A stretch of DNA of 64,000 nucleotides from Chrysomallon squamiferum (Eukaryota; Mollusca; Gastropoda; Neomphalida; Peltospiridae): contig CM022672.1 in assembly GCA_012295275.1 (NCBI GenBank), positions 6,638,943 through 6,702,942 on the forward strand, read 5' to 3'. The notes below the pieces were generated by a model, which did no database searches, was not told the origin of the DNA, and saw only the letters and a program-made list of their open reading frames with translations. A program made the position numbers and the translations under genes. Shown piece by piece: positions 11,897-28,472 of the stretch. Within the stretch, counting starts at the first letter, position 1. Every line of letters starts with the position of its first letter.

Positions 11897-12853
11897 TCAT
11901 GAAGCAATTTGTAGTAGATACTTCTTCATTGGCACTGGTATTTGTAAAGAAAATACATTTTGTATCACCGGTAATTCAATAACAGATCTTATCTTATTTC
12001 TACACAGCAGTTTCAGTGGTTTAGGTTGAAATACAAAATGGTACACATACATTTGAAGAAACGATTCACTCTCACCGAATGCAATCCACAATTGTTTAAC
12101 ATCGCATCCAAATTCTAAAAGAATCTCAATTACTGGAAGCTGTTTTAAGAATACTGCCAAAAGAACGGGAGTGACGGAGGTTAGTCCGAAAATAGGTTTC
12201 TCATATTTGGCTTCAGTGTCTAAACTACAGCTGTGACGAATAAGAAGTTTCACAGCTTCTATGTTAAATTCCTCCACAGCTTGGTGAAGAGGAGTTTTTC
12301 CCATTCGATTCTGTACATTTACGTCACATCCTGCAGCAAGCAATGAAAGCAAAGAAAAGTACTTTCCGCTTTTGTAATAGTGTTTCTGAACAGTCCCAAT
12401 AATCTCTCTGCTCGACTGATACGTTATGGAATCGCTCGTTGAATCTATGGTTGGAATAACACAGCAGAACGAAGTGAGGGTGTAATGAATGGCGGCCGTA
12501 CATGTGTTACTATGGTAATTTACCGAACATCCATGTTGCAAAAGAATGTCGACGATACCAACATTACCGGACGAGCAAGCTCTCATTAAAGGAGTAGCCC
12601 CACAGCAATCGACTGGGTTCTTGTTGATTGCTTTAGACTGCAAAAGGAATTCGACGCATTTCCAATGTGAATATATTACCGACATGTGCAGAAACGTCTG
12701 CCCAGAACTGTTTCTGAAGTTCACATCCGCTCCTTTACGAACCAGTTGTTTGACACGTTTTAAATGTCCCTTTCGAATCCAAACAGTAAGCTGTTGCTCA
12801 AGATCTGAATCAAAATCTGACGTACATAACAAGCGGTTCACTAAGAATGACAT
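11897..12853 (-). CDS. Ankyrin-repeat and SOCS-box (ASB-like) protein, single exon
   Basis: The 318-residue frame holds ankyrin repeats at roughly residues 22-52 (ending GADVNFRN), 53-86 (SGQTFLHMSVIYSHWKCVEFL), 87-117 (CGATPLMRACSSGNVGIVDIL), 175-225 (GCDVNVQNRMGKTPLHQAV) and 232-260. The last 40 residues, from PKPLKLLCRNKIRS to IPVPMKKYLLQ, match a SOCS box: the LCRxxIR BC-box and the IPxPxxxKxYLL end. Family proteins recruit Elongin B/C and Cullin 5 and use the ankyrin face to choose a substrate for ubiquitination. Substrate and exact ASB subtype cannot be assigned. The region between repeats 3 and 4 is long and irregular. The gene is intronless and lies about 1.1 kb from the TLR on the same strand. 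Confidence 0.88.
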   Translation of the reverse strand: MSFLVNRLLCTSDFDSDLEQQLTVWIRKGHLKRVKQLVRKGADVNFRNSSGQTFLHMSVIYSHWKCVEFLLQSKAINKNPVDCCGATPLMRACSSGNVGIVDILLQHGCSVNYHSNTCTAAIHYTLTSFCCVIPTIDSTSDSITYQSSREIIGTVQKHYYKSGKYFSLLSLLAAGCDVNVQNRMGKTPLHQAVEEFNIEAVKLLIRHSCSLDTEAKYEKPIFGLTSVTPVLLAVFLKQLPVIEILLEFGCDVKQLWIAFGESESFLQMYVYHFVFQPKPLKLLCRNKIRSVIELPVIQNVFSLQIPVPMKKYLLQIAS

Positions 12854-13209
12854 CAGTAAATGGCTGAAATGCGGGTGTTGTCGTTATGCTCTCTTTATTA
12901 TTGCTTTTCTGAAACAGTTAAATAAAACGCATTATTAAATAAACACTATAAACATTCCGATAATAAGCTGGCAGGAATTCGTAGTACAGTCACTGTTAAT
13001 AGTAAATTGCTGGTACTAATAGTAGTAATAATAATAACTACAGTAACTAAAATACTAACTTAATTTACTCATTATCTTTAGTGTTAAATATATTTTTAAT
13101 AGCTAAAATTGTGAAGCTAAGAAAAAAGTCACAACTTTTAGTAGAAAAAACCCCCAGTATGTTAGGAAATGAAAGAGTTTGTCACTGTGAGTTTTTGTTA
13201 GTATTCTTC

Positions 13210-13430
13210 ATTTTCAGTGTCAGTGATTTAAACGGATCTTCCAGCCGTTTCCACGGAGACATTCAAATGGTCCTCAAGACAGTTGACACACAGGTTGCGC
13301 ATGCGCTAATGGAGCTGAACATGGCGTCGTCGAACCTGTGGTCGAGGTGGGTTGGCAACTGCATCCTGCTGGATGATGTCGCTCACTGTTGCTTGCTCAC
13401 GTTGAAACCATTCAATAACCCGCCATATAT
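13210..13430. other. Unassigned G+C-richer block
   Basis: Base composition and CpG content differ from the surroundings. Both strands have short open stretches (plus: [19 protein letters not shown]; minus: [17 protein letters not shown]) but I recognise no family. A transposon relic is the likeliest explanation. Confidence 0.35.
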
Positions 13431-13434
13431 GTAC

Positions 13435-13435
<1 letters not shown>

Positions 13436-13507
<72 letters not shown>

Positions 13508-13563
13508 CATATATATATATACATATATATATATACATATATATACATATATACATATATACA

Positions 13564-13597
<34 letters not shown>

Positions 13598-13605
13598 TTT
13601 TTTTT
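13436..13605. repeat. AT/ATAC array followed by a T run
   Basis: Pure AT, then TATACA interruptions, then about 25 T. Directly adjoins the unassigned block at 13210-13430. Confidence 0.95.
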
Positions 13606-14400
13606 CTTTTTTTTAATTGTGACTTTTTCTCCCCTGTATCAAATTGTGACTTTTTTTTTTCCCCTTTGTCACCGAAAATTATAAATGTGGGACAGAGAGT
13701 AAAACAGTAGTGATATTTCTGTAAGATGAAAATGGCCTAAAAACAGGTTTTATATTACTGTAACCACATACTTGGTAATTGACGAACTGAAGTAAACTAC
13801 TTCGTTCGTCAAGGTTTGGTAAATACTCCTACACAGATACAGACAAATGCTTTTTATATATTTTTAGTTACTGAATGTTATATTCAACTGAGTCGTCATT
13901 GGCGAACTTTAGTCTTTTTCAGTACGCCATTTTGGATGTTTCCTATTCTGACAAGTATGTGGCTGGTTTAGCTAACGACAGCTTTATATTTTGCTGTGTA
14001 TGAGATGGTGCGTAATCTTGCTGGATATCTTGCTGCTAACTTGTCAAATTGAACGGTGTTTTGTTTTATGCGACTGTGTTTCCATTTACTGCTAAATTCG
14101 GCACATTCTGAGTCGTCCTAGTACAGTTTAAACAATTGTAAACATTTATTATCGTGTGCGTTGTTTGTGTGTGTGTGTGTGTGTGTGTGTGCTAACAAAT
14201 CTAGATTACAGCTGTATTGATAACAAGATTACACATGTAGTATTAAGTTACACGAAGCATGTCGAACTTGCTGCTGTTGTAGATCTTGGTTACACAGGTT
14301 TTAGTTATATTTTATTATGCATTACTAACACGGTACACTAAAAGAGATACTTACTCTGACAAAAACCGCATCTCTTGCTTTTGCTCGATAGTCTTCTGTC

Positions 14401-14402
<2 letters not shown>

Positions 14403-14441
<39 letters not shown>
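14403..14441. repeat. TA microsatellite
   Basis: About 19 units. A GT array lies at 14168-14191. The 13.6-14.8 kb region has no recognised gene. Confidence 0.95.
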
Positions 14442-14443
<2 letters not shown>

Positions 14444-14849
14444 CGCAGTTCTCGCGTAAACACGTTTCAGATTAGACGCTACATCCAAAGAAGAACGTGA
14501 AATACCAAGCCCTTGTAAAACAACAGTTTATACCCAGATGTGAAAAGTGTTTAAAGTGTTGTTTACGTCGTTTTTACTCGGACCCTATGTACTAGGTAAT
14601 ACTCAGCGTCTCTGGTGACATGTGGCATGTGTGTACATTAGCTTGTTGACGGCTGTTAAGATATTTGGCCTACAATTTACTATCTGGTGTCATTCTCGTT
14701 ACTAAGAAGGCTCGAGGCGGGATGTTTTAAATAAAAGTTGTAAGTACTGTGGAAAACACTTCATAGATGACGGGTCAAGTCGTACGAAACGGAATTCGTA
14801 TCGAGTTGAATCAAATATTACTGAACAAAGCATCAAATTTGTATTAAAA

Positions 14850-15136
14850 ATGTATGTATACATACACACCTATACATACATACATACATACATACACCTA
14901 TACATACATATATACACCTATACATACATACATATATATATATATATACAAACATACGTACATACATACGTACATACATACATACATACATACATATACA
15001 TACATACATACATACATACATACATACATACATACATACATACATACATACATACATACATACATACATACATACATACATACATACATACATACATACA
15101 TACATACATACATACATCCATACATATATACATATA
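14850..15136. repeat. Long CATA tetranucleotide array
   Basis: Over 280 bases, perfect for most of 14976-15117, with variant units to the left. It runs straight into the pogo/Tigger-like MITE. Confidence 0.95.
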
Positions 15137-15138
15137 TA

Positions 15139-15821
15139 CAGTATACCCTCACCTGTTCACGGTTCCCCATTCGCGGCCCCGCATATTCGCGGGTTAGGCT
15201 CTTAACCCTATCGCATCGTATGCTGATATACCAGGCTAGCGTCATAACGTCATAAAAACAATTATTATTGCAATACAGTACGTATATTTTTATAAATGCA
15301 TACACTGTATGTACAGTGCATATTTTTTGTGACCGTGTATTAATAATGTTTTTAATTGCATATTATTACTGAATTGTATTATTATTACCTGAACTGTGCG
15401 TACTGTATTTATCTGTCTGTTTGCCTTTAAATTTGTTCCACTTTCTGTCAATTCTAATACAAATGTTGTACGCACAGAAAATGACTTTACGGTACAGTAA
15501 TACTGTATGGGTAACTATGCTATGCGGTGTTACTGTCCTCCTGTATTTACGTTTCTTTCTGATTAAAATATTGTTTCAGTACAAAATTAAAATGTGTTTA
15601 CATTATCATTACTACATTAGTGAAATACATAACTGCATGCAATATTACTACATTATTACTGTATTAATGAGTAAGAGTGTCTTTAGAAAGTGTTTGGGAA
15701 GCATTTAGTACCGTATATAATCTCATAATAGACGTTTTAAAACTGCATCCAATATTCGCGGTTTTTCGCTATTCGCGGGGAGGTAAAGAACGTAACCACC
15801 GCGAATAGCGAGGGAATACTG
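15139..15821. mobile_element. Non-autonomous pogo/Tigger-like element (MITE)
   Basis: The left end CAGTATACCCTCACCTGTTC and the right end, read on the minus strand, CAGTATTCCCTCGCTATTCG form imperfect inverted repeats and are flanked by TA (15137-15138 and 15822-15823), the Tc1/mariner target duplication. The ATTCGCGG motif recurs inside both ends, as in known Tigger-type MITEs. The 683-base interior has no transposase frame. Confidence 0.8.
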
Positions 15822-15849
15822 TACTGACTATGGTAAATATAATGTTGAA

Positions 15850-18800
15850 ATACTAAGGTAAATAAAAACTTTGTCAGCTGATGCCTCCAAGGTACGCTGT
15901 TAAGTCGTATCAAAATCAGTTCGAACTAAAACGAATCAACATTCATTCATACTATAACCTGGGTGAAATATACGGCTTAAGTTGGGTATTTAATTAAAAC
16001 AGCGTGGAAATAACAGAGAAAATGTGTAAATGTATTAAATTATTTTAATCAGTCATTCATTTATGACGTTTTATGTGAAGATGAGGATGTAGTATTTTAT
16101 CTAATTTAATTAGATAAACAGATAAATTAAATTAAATTAAATAGAAATGTGAAAAAGAAATGGACAGTCCCAAAGTCAGTGTGTGTTGTTTTTTTGTTGT
16201 TGTTTTTCGTGATATTCTTTGAAAGACATCTGATAACCTGAATATTTCTACAATTAAAATTATTTTCACGTGCAAGTTTCTTTTATCAGAACACACCATG
16301 AAATAATTACAGTCGTAATTCTCCAAGGTCATAAAATTCTTTCGTTTTGTACTCGTTTTGACATTGTTGTTCAAGTAAACGAAAGATAGGATTATTCAAA
16401 ATGATGGGAAAGTTTCAAAAGCTCAAAACATTCTTTGGTATATATCTGTCTTGAGTAACTCAAAGACTGGCTGGTTCTGACAGTTTTTATACGTTTTCTG
16501 TGGTAAGTTTTCAATCAGATCTGTTCCAAACTTGGATTGCTTTGGGATTACTGCAGTCATAGAGACATCTCTACTTGAAATTATTCCTAAATTACAAAGA
16601 AATATGGAGATTATCAAGTCCAGCAGAGGCAAAGACAGGCTGTGGTACAAAGGAGAGGACATCAGTGGTCCTCAGTGACGGGTGTACCTGCAGCATCATA
16701 GGCCCCTCTGCTGTAAAATTGATCAGGAAGAAATTCAGTTATTGTTCCACTGACTAATAGCTGCTACGTGATATTGTAAAATATTTGTTTTGGAACCCCA
16801 TCCATTCAAACCGCCCAGCAAATGGGTGATACCACCATTTGAGAGTATTGCCCGTCCTAAAGCATTCCTGGGATAATACGCAAACTGAATCAACCTTGAA
16901 CCCTTCTGAATACCCGTGGTGCTCGGTCAGCTCCTGGACTATAAACAGATGTTGTACTTGCTACATTTACACGTATACTTTTGTTAAATGTGTAAATAAA
17001 ATTTCTTATTTGATATAATATCCATTTGTCTGGTGGGGTGGGGGTGGGCTTGTTACTATTTTTTAACCTTCAGGGTGAGCAACTGTCCAGTTCAGTGGGA
17101 AAATGTCCCGGACCGATTTACAGGGAATATTTGCAAAACTGAACATTTTACAATGTACGTACAGAAAAAGGGTTAAATTAGTTCATGAATCAATGTACCA
17201 TGACCAGTCAAACTCTTCCACAAAAGGTATAATTTTAGTCAGGAATTATCTTCCAAGAATGACGAAAGCATTGTTTCAACAAAGATTCAGACCGATCCCA
17301 AAGGCAGCCATTTTTAAAAACGGGCAATACCGAAAGTTAGGATAGACTTTTAAAAACTGAACTATATATGCCAGTTTAAACATATATGTATATTTCTTCA
17401 TCTTTTTAAATTCTATATATAAAAGTACGTGACAAAAAGAACGTTTTATTTTATCAGTAGTACAAAAATTTATTTAGACCATCTATATGTAAAACACTAG
17501 ATCTACATTATCAAGTTACTGAAAGGAGAGTATAAAATGTATTCTTTCATTTATTTTCTAGACATGGTGTGTTGGTGTGTTTGTGTGTGCGTCGGTGCGT
17601 GCAATCCCAGACAATGAATATTAAATAATAAAAAAAAAATAAAAAAATTAACAAACAAAATAACACAAAACAAATCATCTTTAATGCATTTTGTATGAAA
17701 GACGTGAAGTTTTGATTTATATAAAATTTAAAAAAAAACAAATTCATAATTAAATACATTCACTAAGATGTAAATTGTAATTTACATAGTAAAAGAAAAG
17801 TTAAAAATCCATTACTAAACAAAGTACAGACATGTACAATAAAAAAAGATTAAAAAAATATGATAAATGCAGAATTAACTTTATATATATATATATATAT
17901 AAAGAACAAAATCTGAAGAAAGGTTCCAATGCTTGATGGCATCAAACAATATTTCATTATAATTGCTAATGTTTCAGTATAACAAACATTTTATTGCTAA
18001 AAACCATGCATAATATATTGCATAAAAAAATTAAAGATAATTTTATTAAAAATGTTTTTGACAAAAGACTGACCTCATAATTTAATTTGTGCATATGCAA
18101 CCATTAAATCAAGTTATTAAAAGGTACTAAAAGCTAATTAATGAATCAGAAACATGAATACAAATATTTATTTGTTAATGACATAACTCTGTACATTATA
18201 AATATTATCAAACAAGCACCAGACACTGTATTTTTAAAAGACATATTTGGAAGTTTTAAAATAACCTATGCAAGAAGATAAAACAAAATATTATTATGGA
18301 ATGTATACTATTTATTATACTTGTTGAAAATGTGAAAAATATTTAGTATTCAAATTTCCATTATTTAGTAGTTTTCTTTCTTAATAAAATTAAAACCGTC
18401 AGGATGCAGTTGTTCAAAACATTTCATCCGGTTAAAAAGATCACATCAAGTTAATACTAATTAACACTACAATTATATCACAGTCATTTTACAGTTTCTG
18501 CAACAACTGAAGCAGATCTATATAATACAGACCTTAAGTTCCCTGTTAATTGTGACAACATTTAAAAAAATCAAAATCAAATATTCATCTTTACACATAC
18601 GTCTATATGTAGATACAAACACACCACACATACACATCCCTCACAAGCCAGTTAACATATATTTACATTCCTTACTTTTTATTGCTATTTTCCATGCTTT
18701 CAGAAAAAGATAAACTGGCCTTGAATTCATGCAACAATTTAATCAAAATATATATATAAAGATGTTAAATGTGCTGTATCTTCCATGAATACCAGATTAC

Positions 18801-19794
18801 AAATAATAAATATATTTAAAAAAAAAACACAAAAAAAACCCCTGCAAGTACAAAATGTTCAATGTGCACCACCACCTGTCCATGTTATTTTAAAACACAT
18901 ACCACAATACACCAAATTCTTGATATCTAACGATACAAAAATGAAACTAACATTCAGTGTATCCCTTGGTACAACTGGTTACATAATTACCAATTGCTAC
19001 ACATACAAACTTTTCATAAACAAGGATTTCATAAATAGAAGAAAAAAATGCTGGAAATAAACTTGAAAAATATCTCAATATATTTCATTCGTTTTATGTT
19101 ATGACTACAAATCTGTTTCTCGTTCAAGTCTTTCATCATTACATTCCAGTGATGAGTTAAATAGGCTTTAAAGCCACTGACAAAATACTGTCCCTGATAT
19201 TATACTTATAACATGGATATCACAGACTCAAATGTCTGGGGTCTCAGATACAGTGATCATGAATATGATTACTGTATGCTCTATTAAGATATTTTTATTT
19301 TATTTTAAATTTTGTGTGTGTATATATATATATATCAGAGGTCTCACTACAATCGTTTTGTGTAATAAATTAAACAGACACTTTGATTTTATTTAATTGC
19401 TAGTAAAATAAACTTGTTAATAGTTAATACATTTGATGCAATTATTTATGGGAGTATTTTTGACAAACAATTAATTTGAACATTGTTCAAAGTACTTGTA
19501 CCCTGAACATTTTCTTTGTTTAACTTGCATATATAATTTTATTTCCAAAATGTTTAATTAATGTAACTTGTTTAACTTCCAACATGACTATACTGTAAAT
19601 ACTGAGAACCCAGATAGACTTTATTATGCATTGATCTTGACATAATACAGACAAATACAAAGCATAATAATACAATCTAATAATGTTAATAAATTTAAAA
19701 AGAAAAGAAAAAAAGAGCTAAAAATAGTAATCTGTAACATATTTAAATCAGCAATTAATCCAGAATATGCATAAAACTGAATTTCTGGTATAAA
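15850..19794. other. Intergenic and PLPP 3' flank; includes an unassigned block at 16390-17020
   Basis: The 16390-17020 part is less A+T-rich, has short open stretches on both strands with stops, and ends near AATAAA at 16995; it resembles a degraded transcript-derived sequence, family unknown. A short frame at 17103-17345 (plus, 80 residues) is basic and unrecognised. From about 17400 the sequence is very A+T-rich and may include the PLPP 3' UTR. Confidence 0.4.
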
Positions 19795-20362
19795 TTATAA
19801 ATGGACGTGTCCAAAATATGGCTCCAACCATTCCAAACACATTTCTCGAGGCACCCATATTAGTAAATAAACATAATATTCCAAGAGCCCCACAACAAAT
19901 CCTGCTGCCACATCAATAACATGATGTCTTCCTAGCAACACTCTGGAACATGCCACAGACAGGGCCCATACAATCATTGCGTAAATGTGTATGTATGAAG
20001 TAAAGATTCTATCAATGAAGAAACACACCAACATTGCAGCTCGGGTTGTATGGCCAGAAGGGAAAGAGAACAGATCAACCGACACCGTGGCAAACATGTC
20101 CATTTTGTTGATGGCAGGTCTTTCACGTCGCACCATTATTTTCAGCACAGCAACACAGAGGAGATCAAAGATAAGAACTGTAATAAAACAAACAATGATA
20201 ATAAAAAAAGATTAAAGGCCAAAGAAGGTATAATTCAATTTAACCATAACTGAAACAAAAAGATTACATGTTGTAACCCATTTAATTATTTTTATGCCAA
20301 AAAACCTCAAAATGTTCAGTTTATATGGTCAAAATAAAGTAAAAATTCTTTGTAAATCGATA

Positions 20363-20447
<85 letters not shown>

Positions 20448-20921
20448 CAGAGAGAGAGACTCAGGGAGAGAGAGAGATTTCACAAACATTATCTTCAGTC
20501 TAATGAGTGTCATACTGATTTAAATTATATATACATAATTGATACCAGATTGATAATCGAATCTGATAAACAACTAGTAAAAGATGTAAAACTTACCAAA
20601 AAATAAATTTACAAGAATTTCTATGTCTTCAGATTTGTGTACACAAACAAATATTATAACTGTTCCCAGTAACCATGGTATTCCATGACAGCTTATTTCT
20701 AACAGTTTCATTAAAGGCCTCAAATGACCCCAAGATTTGTTCGGATGAGCACAGAGACTGAAAGCTTGTGACAAACGTTCGTCCATTTTAAGAAGACGAG
20801 ACAAAACTGAATTTGTATTTGCAGTATTCATCCCAGAATATTTCTTATTTGATGAAGGCTTCCGTGGAGTCTTCCGAACTCTTGAAGACGTCATCACACC
20901 ACTAAAGAAATTAGAATGCAA
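19795..20921 (-). CDS. PLPP6/PLPP7-type PAP2 lipid phosphatase, 2 exons
   Basis: Exons 20597-20921 and 19795-20177 join with a GT-AG intron in phase 1 and give 235 residues. The N-terminal exon has DERLSQAF and SWGHLRPLMKLLEISCHGIPWLLGT, cut here as recognisable PLPP6/7 signatures. The second exon carries all three PAP2 phosphatase motifs: KIMVRRERP, PSGH and SRVLLGRHHVIDV, with several membrane helices. Human PLPP6 hydrolyses polyisoprenoid diphosphates such as presqualene diphosphate at the ER; human PLPP7 is an inactive nuclear-envelope relative with PAGH in place of PSGH. Here the catalytic motifs are intact, so activity is expected. The gene is head-to-head with FAM78. An ATG at 20894 (MTSSRV) is an alternative start. 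Confidence 0.93.
20366..20474. repeat. GA microsatellite in the PLPP intron
   Basis: About 50 GA units, ending in two GACTCA-containing variants. Confidence 0.95.
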
Positions 20922-21359
20922 TATTTATACTACTCTATTCATTCGGTTTTAGATGAGAAATGCAATGTTACCAACGAATTTCAGTCAACCGGAAGTTATT
21001 TTATATATACTACTAACTATATTTCAATTCCTTTTGAAAGGAGATATAAACGGCTTTTCAAATAAAATGAAAAGCTTGCAAATACTTAATACTGATACTA
21101 CTACTATTACTACCACCACTACTACTACTGCTACTACTACTACTACTAATAATAATAATACAAAATAAAGCGGTTGTCTAAAAGCTAATGCAATTAACCT
21201 AATTTTAAAACAAAATGTCTACATCTCAGTTTCAACGTTCATTCCCATTCCCTTCATCATTAAACAGCTTTGTCCAGACAAACTTCAAATGGGTGTGCTT
21301 CACAGTCACTTTCAACAAAATGTCCCAACATCAAAAATCCTATTATCAATAACAACTAC

Positions 21360-21423
<64 letters not shown>

Positions 21424-21441
21424 TAAAAGAACAACAACGAC

Positions 21442-21499
<58 letters not shown>

Positions 21500-21870
21500 T
21501 ATGTTTGAAAAACTGCTACTTCGCATATATGTTGCATAGAATATAGTTTATCTTCTTATTATCCTTTATACCAGAGTACAATATTGGTGAAGTTATTTTA
21601 ATAACATCTTCAAATTATTATTATCATTATTTTAAAAAATCAGCTATTATAAAACTAATATCAAAATGAACTGACTTTGAACAATGGGTTGTAACTATTT
21701 ATTTATTTCAAAATTTCGAGATTATGGTTGATGATGTCATCACAACAATAGCACATGGCAACCGCTAGCAGACGACGTATGATTCAAATTTGGTGATATG
21801 GATAAAATTAAAATAAAACTCCAATAAGTATCATAGTATGGTCTTTTTCTTTTTGAAATGAATATTTATA
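20922..21870. other. Divergent region between PLPP and FAM78
   Basis: Holds an ACT array (about 21097-21160) and two AAT arrays (21359-21421 and 21443-21498). Promoters of both genes should lie here, but no core element can be picked. Confidence 0.5.
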
Positions 21871-21911
21871 ATGGCTGATTTAGCTATAAAACAGATGTGC
21901 CCAAGGCGTCA

Positions 21912-21930
<19 letters not shown>
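21871..21930 (+). promoter_or_regulatory. Possible upstream ORF in the FAM78 leader
   Basis: ATG at 21871 opens a 19-residue frame ending at TGA 21928-21930. It overlaps the first in-frame FAM78 ATG (21912) in another frame, which would favour initiation at 21978 or 21984 if the transcript begins upstream of 21871. The transcript start is not known. Confidence 0.35.
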
Positions 21931-26095
<4,165 letters not shown>

Positions 26096-26779
26096 TATTA
26101 GGACTTTTGTTTCGAGTTTTTCTAAGGTGCAATATTTGAGCGATTATGGCGATGATATGCGAGTAGTGATGTGGGTGCAATCAATATAAACAGAACTGCT
26201 CATGCTTGCATGTTTATTACTAAACTTTTGTTTGCTAATACTAATCCAATGAGATGTTGATCATGCAAATTTAGTTCTGCATGTAGTCCAATCTGTTAGC
26301 GGCAGGACACTATTATAAGCATGCTTTTTTTTCAACGTGTAACAGCAAACCTACATTTATATATTTAAATAGTAATCTGCAAACTGTGACTTCCTATTGT
26401 AAAGCATCACTTTTATTTTTCTTTAAAAAAAAATAAAAAAATAAAATAAAAAATACAATACAAAAGAAAATGCCATAAAAAGATTATAATGCAAAAGATA
26501 TATATGGATATATATATATTAGTATTAATTAAAAAAAAACATTAATTTTTACTTAAAGTATAGTAGTGTCCTGTTTTTCTATGCTAAAAAATGGCACTCG
26601 TTTACATACATACATACACACATTTCTGCAGAGATTTGCAAAATATACTTTTGATAATTTCAAATATTTTATGGGTTAAATGTCTAAATAACTTTTTTAA
26701 GGGGATTTGTTGTTGTTTTAATTAGACAGGATAGTTTTATATTATGCATATTGCATCACAGTTGTTTTGATACATATAT

Positions 26780-26812
<33 letters not shown>

Positions 26813-28472
26813 GAGCTCGTGTGCCATTTCTTAGTGTCGTATGATTTAATTGGGTAAATTGTAATTTTATGTTTCTTTTAGTAAAAAAATTTTCGTGTAC
26901 GTTTTATTTCTCAAAGTACTTTGTAATCTGCATTTTTATAACAATTATTTATATTTAATGTAGCATATCTTTAACTGTTTATAGAAATATATTACTTAAT
27001 TAGTGGTATATGCAGGACATAACGATTGCTTCTACTTTTTAACAATTTTGTTGCAGCTTGTTTGTTACTTTTTATTTTTCATTTTACATGAAATTATATA
27101 AATAAATCATGAGAAGTATTATATACTTGTTTGTTGTTTCTGATAAATTCTTTCATTAAATTAAATAAATAAAATAATAATAATAATAATAATAAATATA
27201 ATACAAATAAAAACAAAACCCCAGACATTTAAATTCGGGACAAAACAAGTCATTCAAGCTCGATTATGCTTTTATTATTAATAAGTATTTATTTAAACTT
27301 TTATTAACATTTACAAAGGTTTTCTATAAAAATTTAGTCTATATTAGTATATATTTAAATAAAATTAAAAAAAAAAAAAAAAAAAATTCTTGACTGCTAG
27401 ATGTAAAGTTAAAACTTCAATAGATTCATTTTTTTAATCTCTGTTACTAGAAACAAATTTGTCACTAATGTTCTACATGGGTGTTTATTCAATTCTAAAA
27501 ATTTGAATATATGTGAGAATTTCAGTACAAAAAAATTGTAGTAGCTAATTAATAAAGAACGTCTCTACTGAAAGTGAATTTCCGTTATCATAAAACAGGA
27601 AAGAAAAATAGACAAACTTATTAAAACAAAAATCACTGACCGCATATACCAGTTGCTGAAGCTTTACAATTTTGACCATGGACTTTGACTGGAAAGGAAA
27701 ATAAACAGATGGCTATACCAGGCATGCTAGGTGACAGTGTTAACCAAAATTTACATTATCAAGTTTTCTGGACCATGGTTAATATATACTTAACTTATAA
27801 AATAAAAAATGAAATGAAAAGAATAAAATTGTATTTAACACATACAAATTAATGTAAATCATAAACCCAATTTTCAGAGGCTAGAAAAATTATCTGGTAT
27901 CTGTGAAACAGTGTTGTTAAATTGAATATAAAAAGTAATATACATTTACCTGCTTATTAATTTTAGTGTGTATTTGTGCATTTGCCAAAACAAAATAGAT
28001 AAATACATAAATAAAAATATGGTCAGAAAAAAGATTACAAGTGAGAAAATATTTTTGAAAATAATCTTAAAACCAGAAATACGTAATGACATATTATTTA
28101 TAACAATTTATTAATACAAATATTAACATATGAATAGATCAAAATATCAGATAAAACAGAAGTCAACAGTGGAAATAAAGTCATACATTAAGCAGTACAA
28201 CTGGTATCAAATCAAATATGTATTTTTATTTCTAATGTCTAATATTTAGTTCAATTAACAGATTTTAAAATTTTACTTGTTATTAAATCTAAAACAAAAT
28301 ATCTGAAAACTGACAACAGAGAATATTTTTATTTTGAAATTCAAACATCATTATCACAAATTCAGTTCAAAAAAGCATACTAAAGTCATATTAATCAGAA
28401 CTGTAAAAGTAAATATAATGTCATCAGAAATGAAACAACTTTCATGTGAAATTTCTTCAATCAAGTAACAGA
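26096..28472. other. Convergent 3' flanks of FAM78 and NUP214
   Basis: A+T-rich sequence with A and T runs at 25255-25283, 26786-26812 and 27368-27386. FAM78 (plus) and NUP214 (minus) end here tail to tail, so both 3' UTRs are within. No exon seen. Confidence 0.5.

Noticed and set aside
14833-15305. Several 70-135-residue frames of YVCMYVCM or HTYIHTYI repeats
   Set aside because: They are translations of the CATA array in every frame, not genes.
17103-17345. 80-residue basic frame
   Set aside because: No recognisable domain, no splice context, and length expected by chance.
19985-20253. Plus-strand frames over the PLPP second exon
   Set aside because: Antisense shadows of the PAP2 coding sequence.
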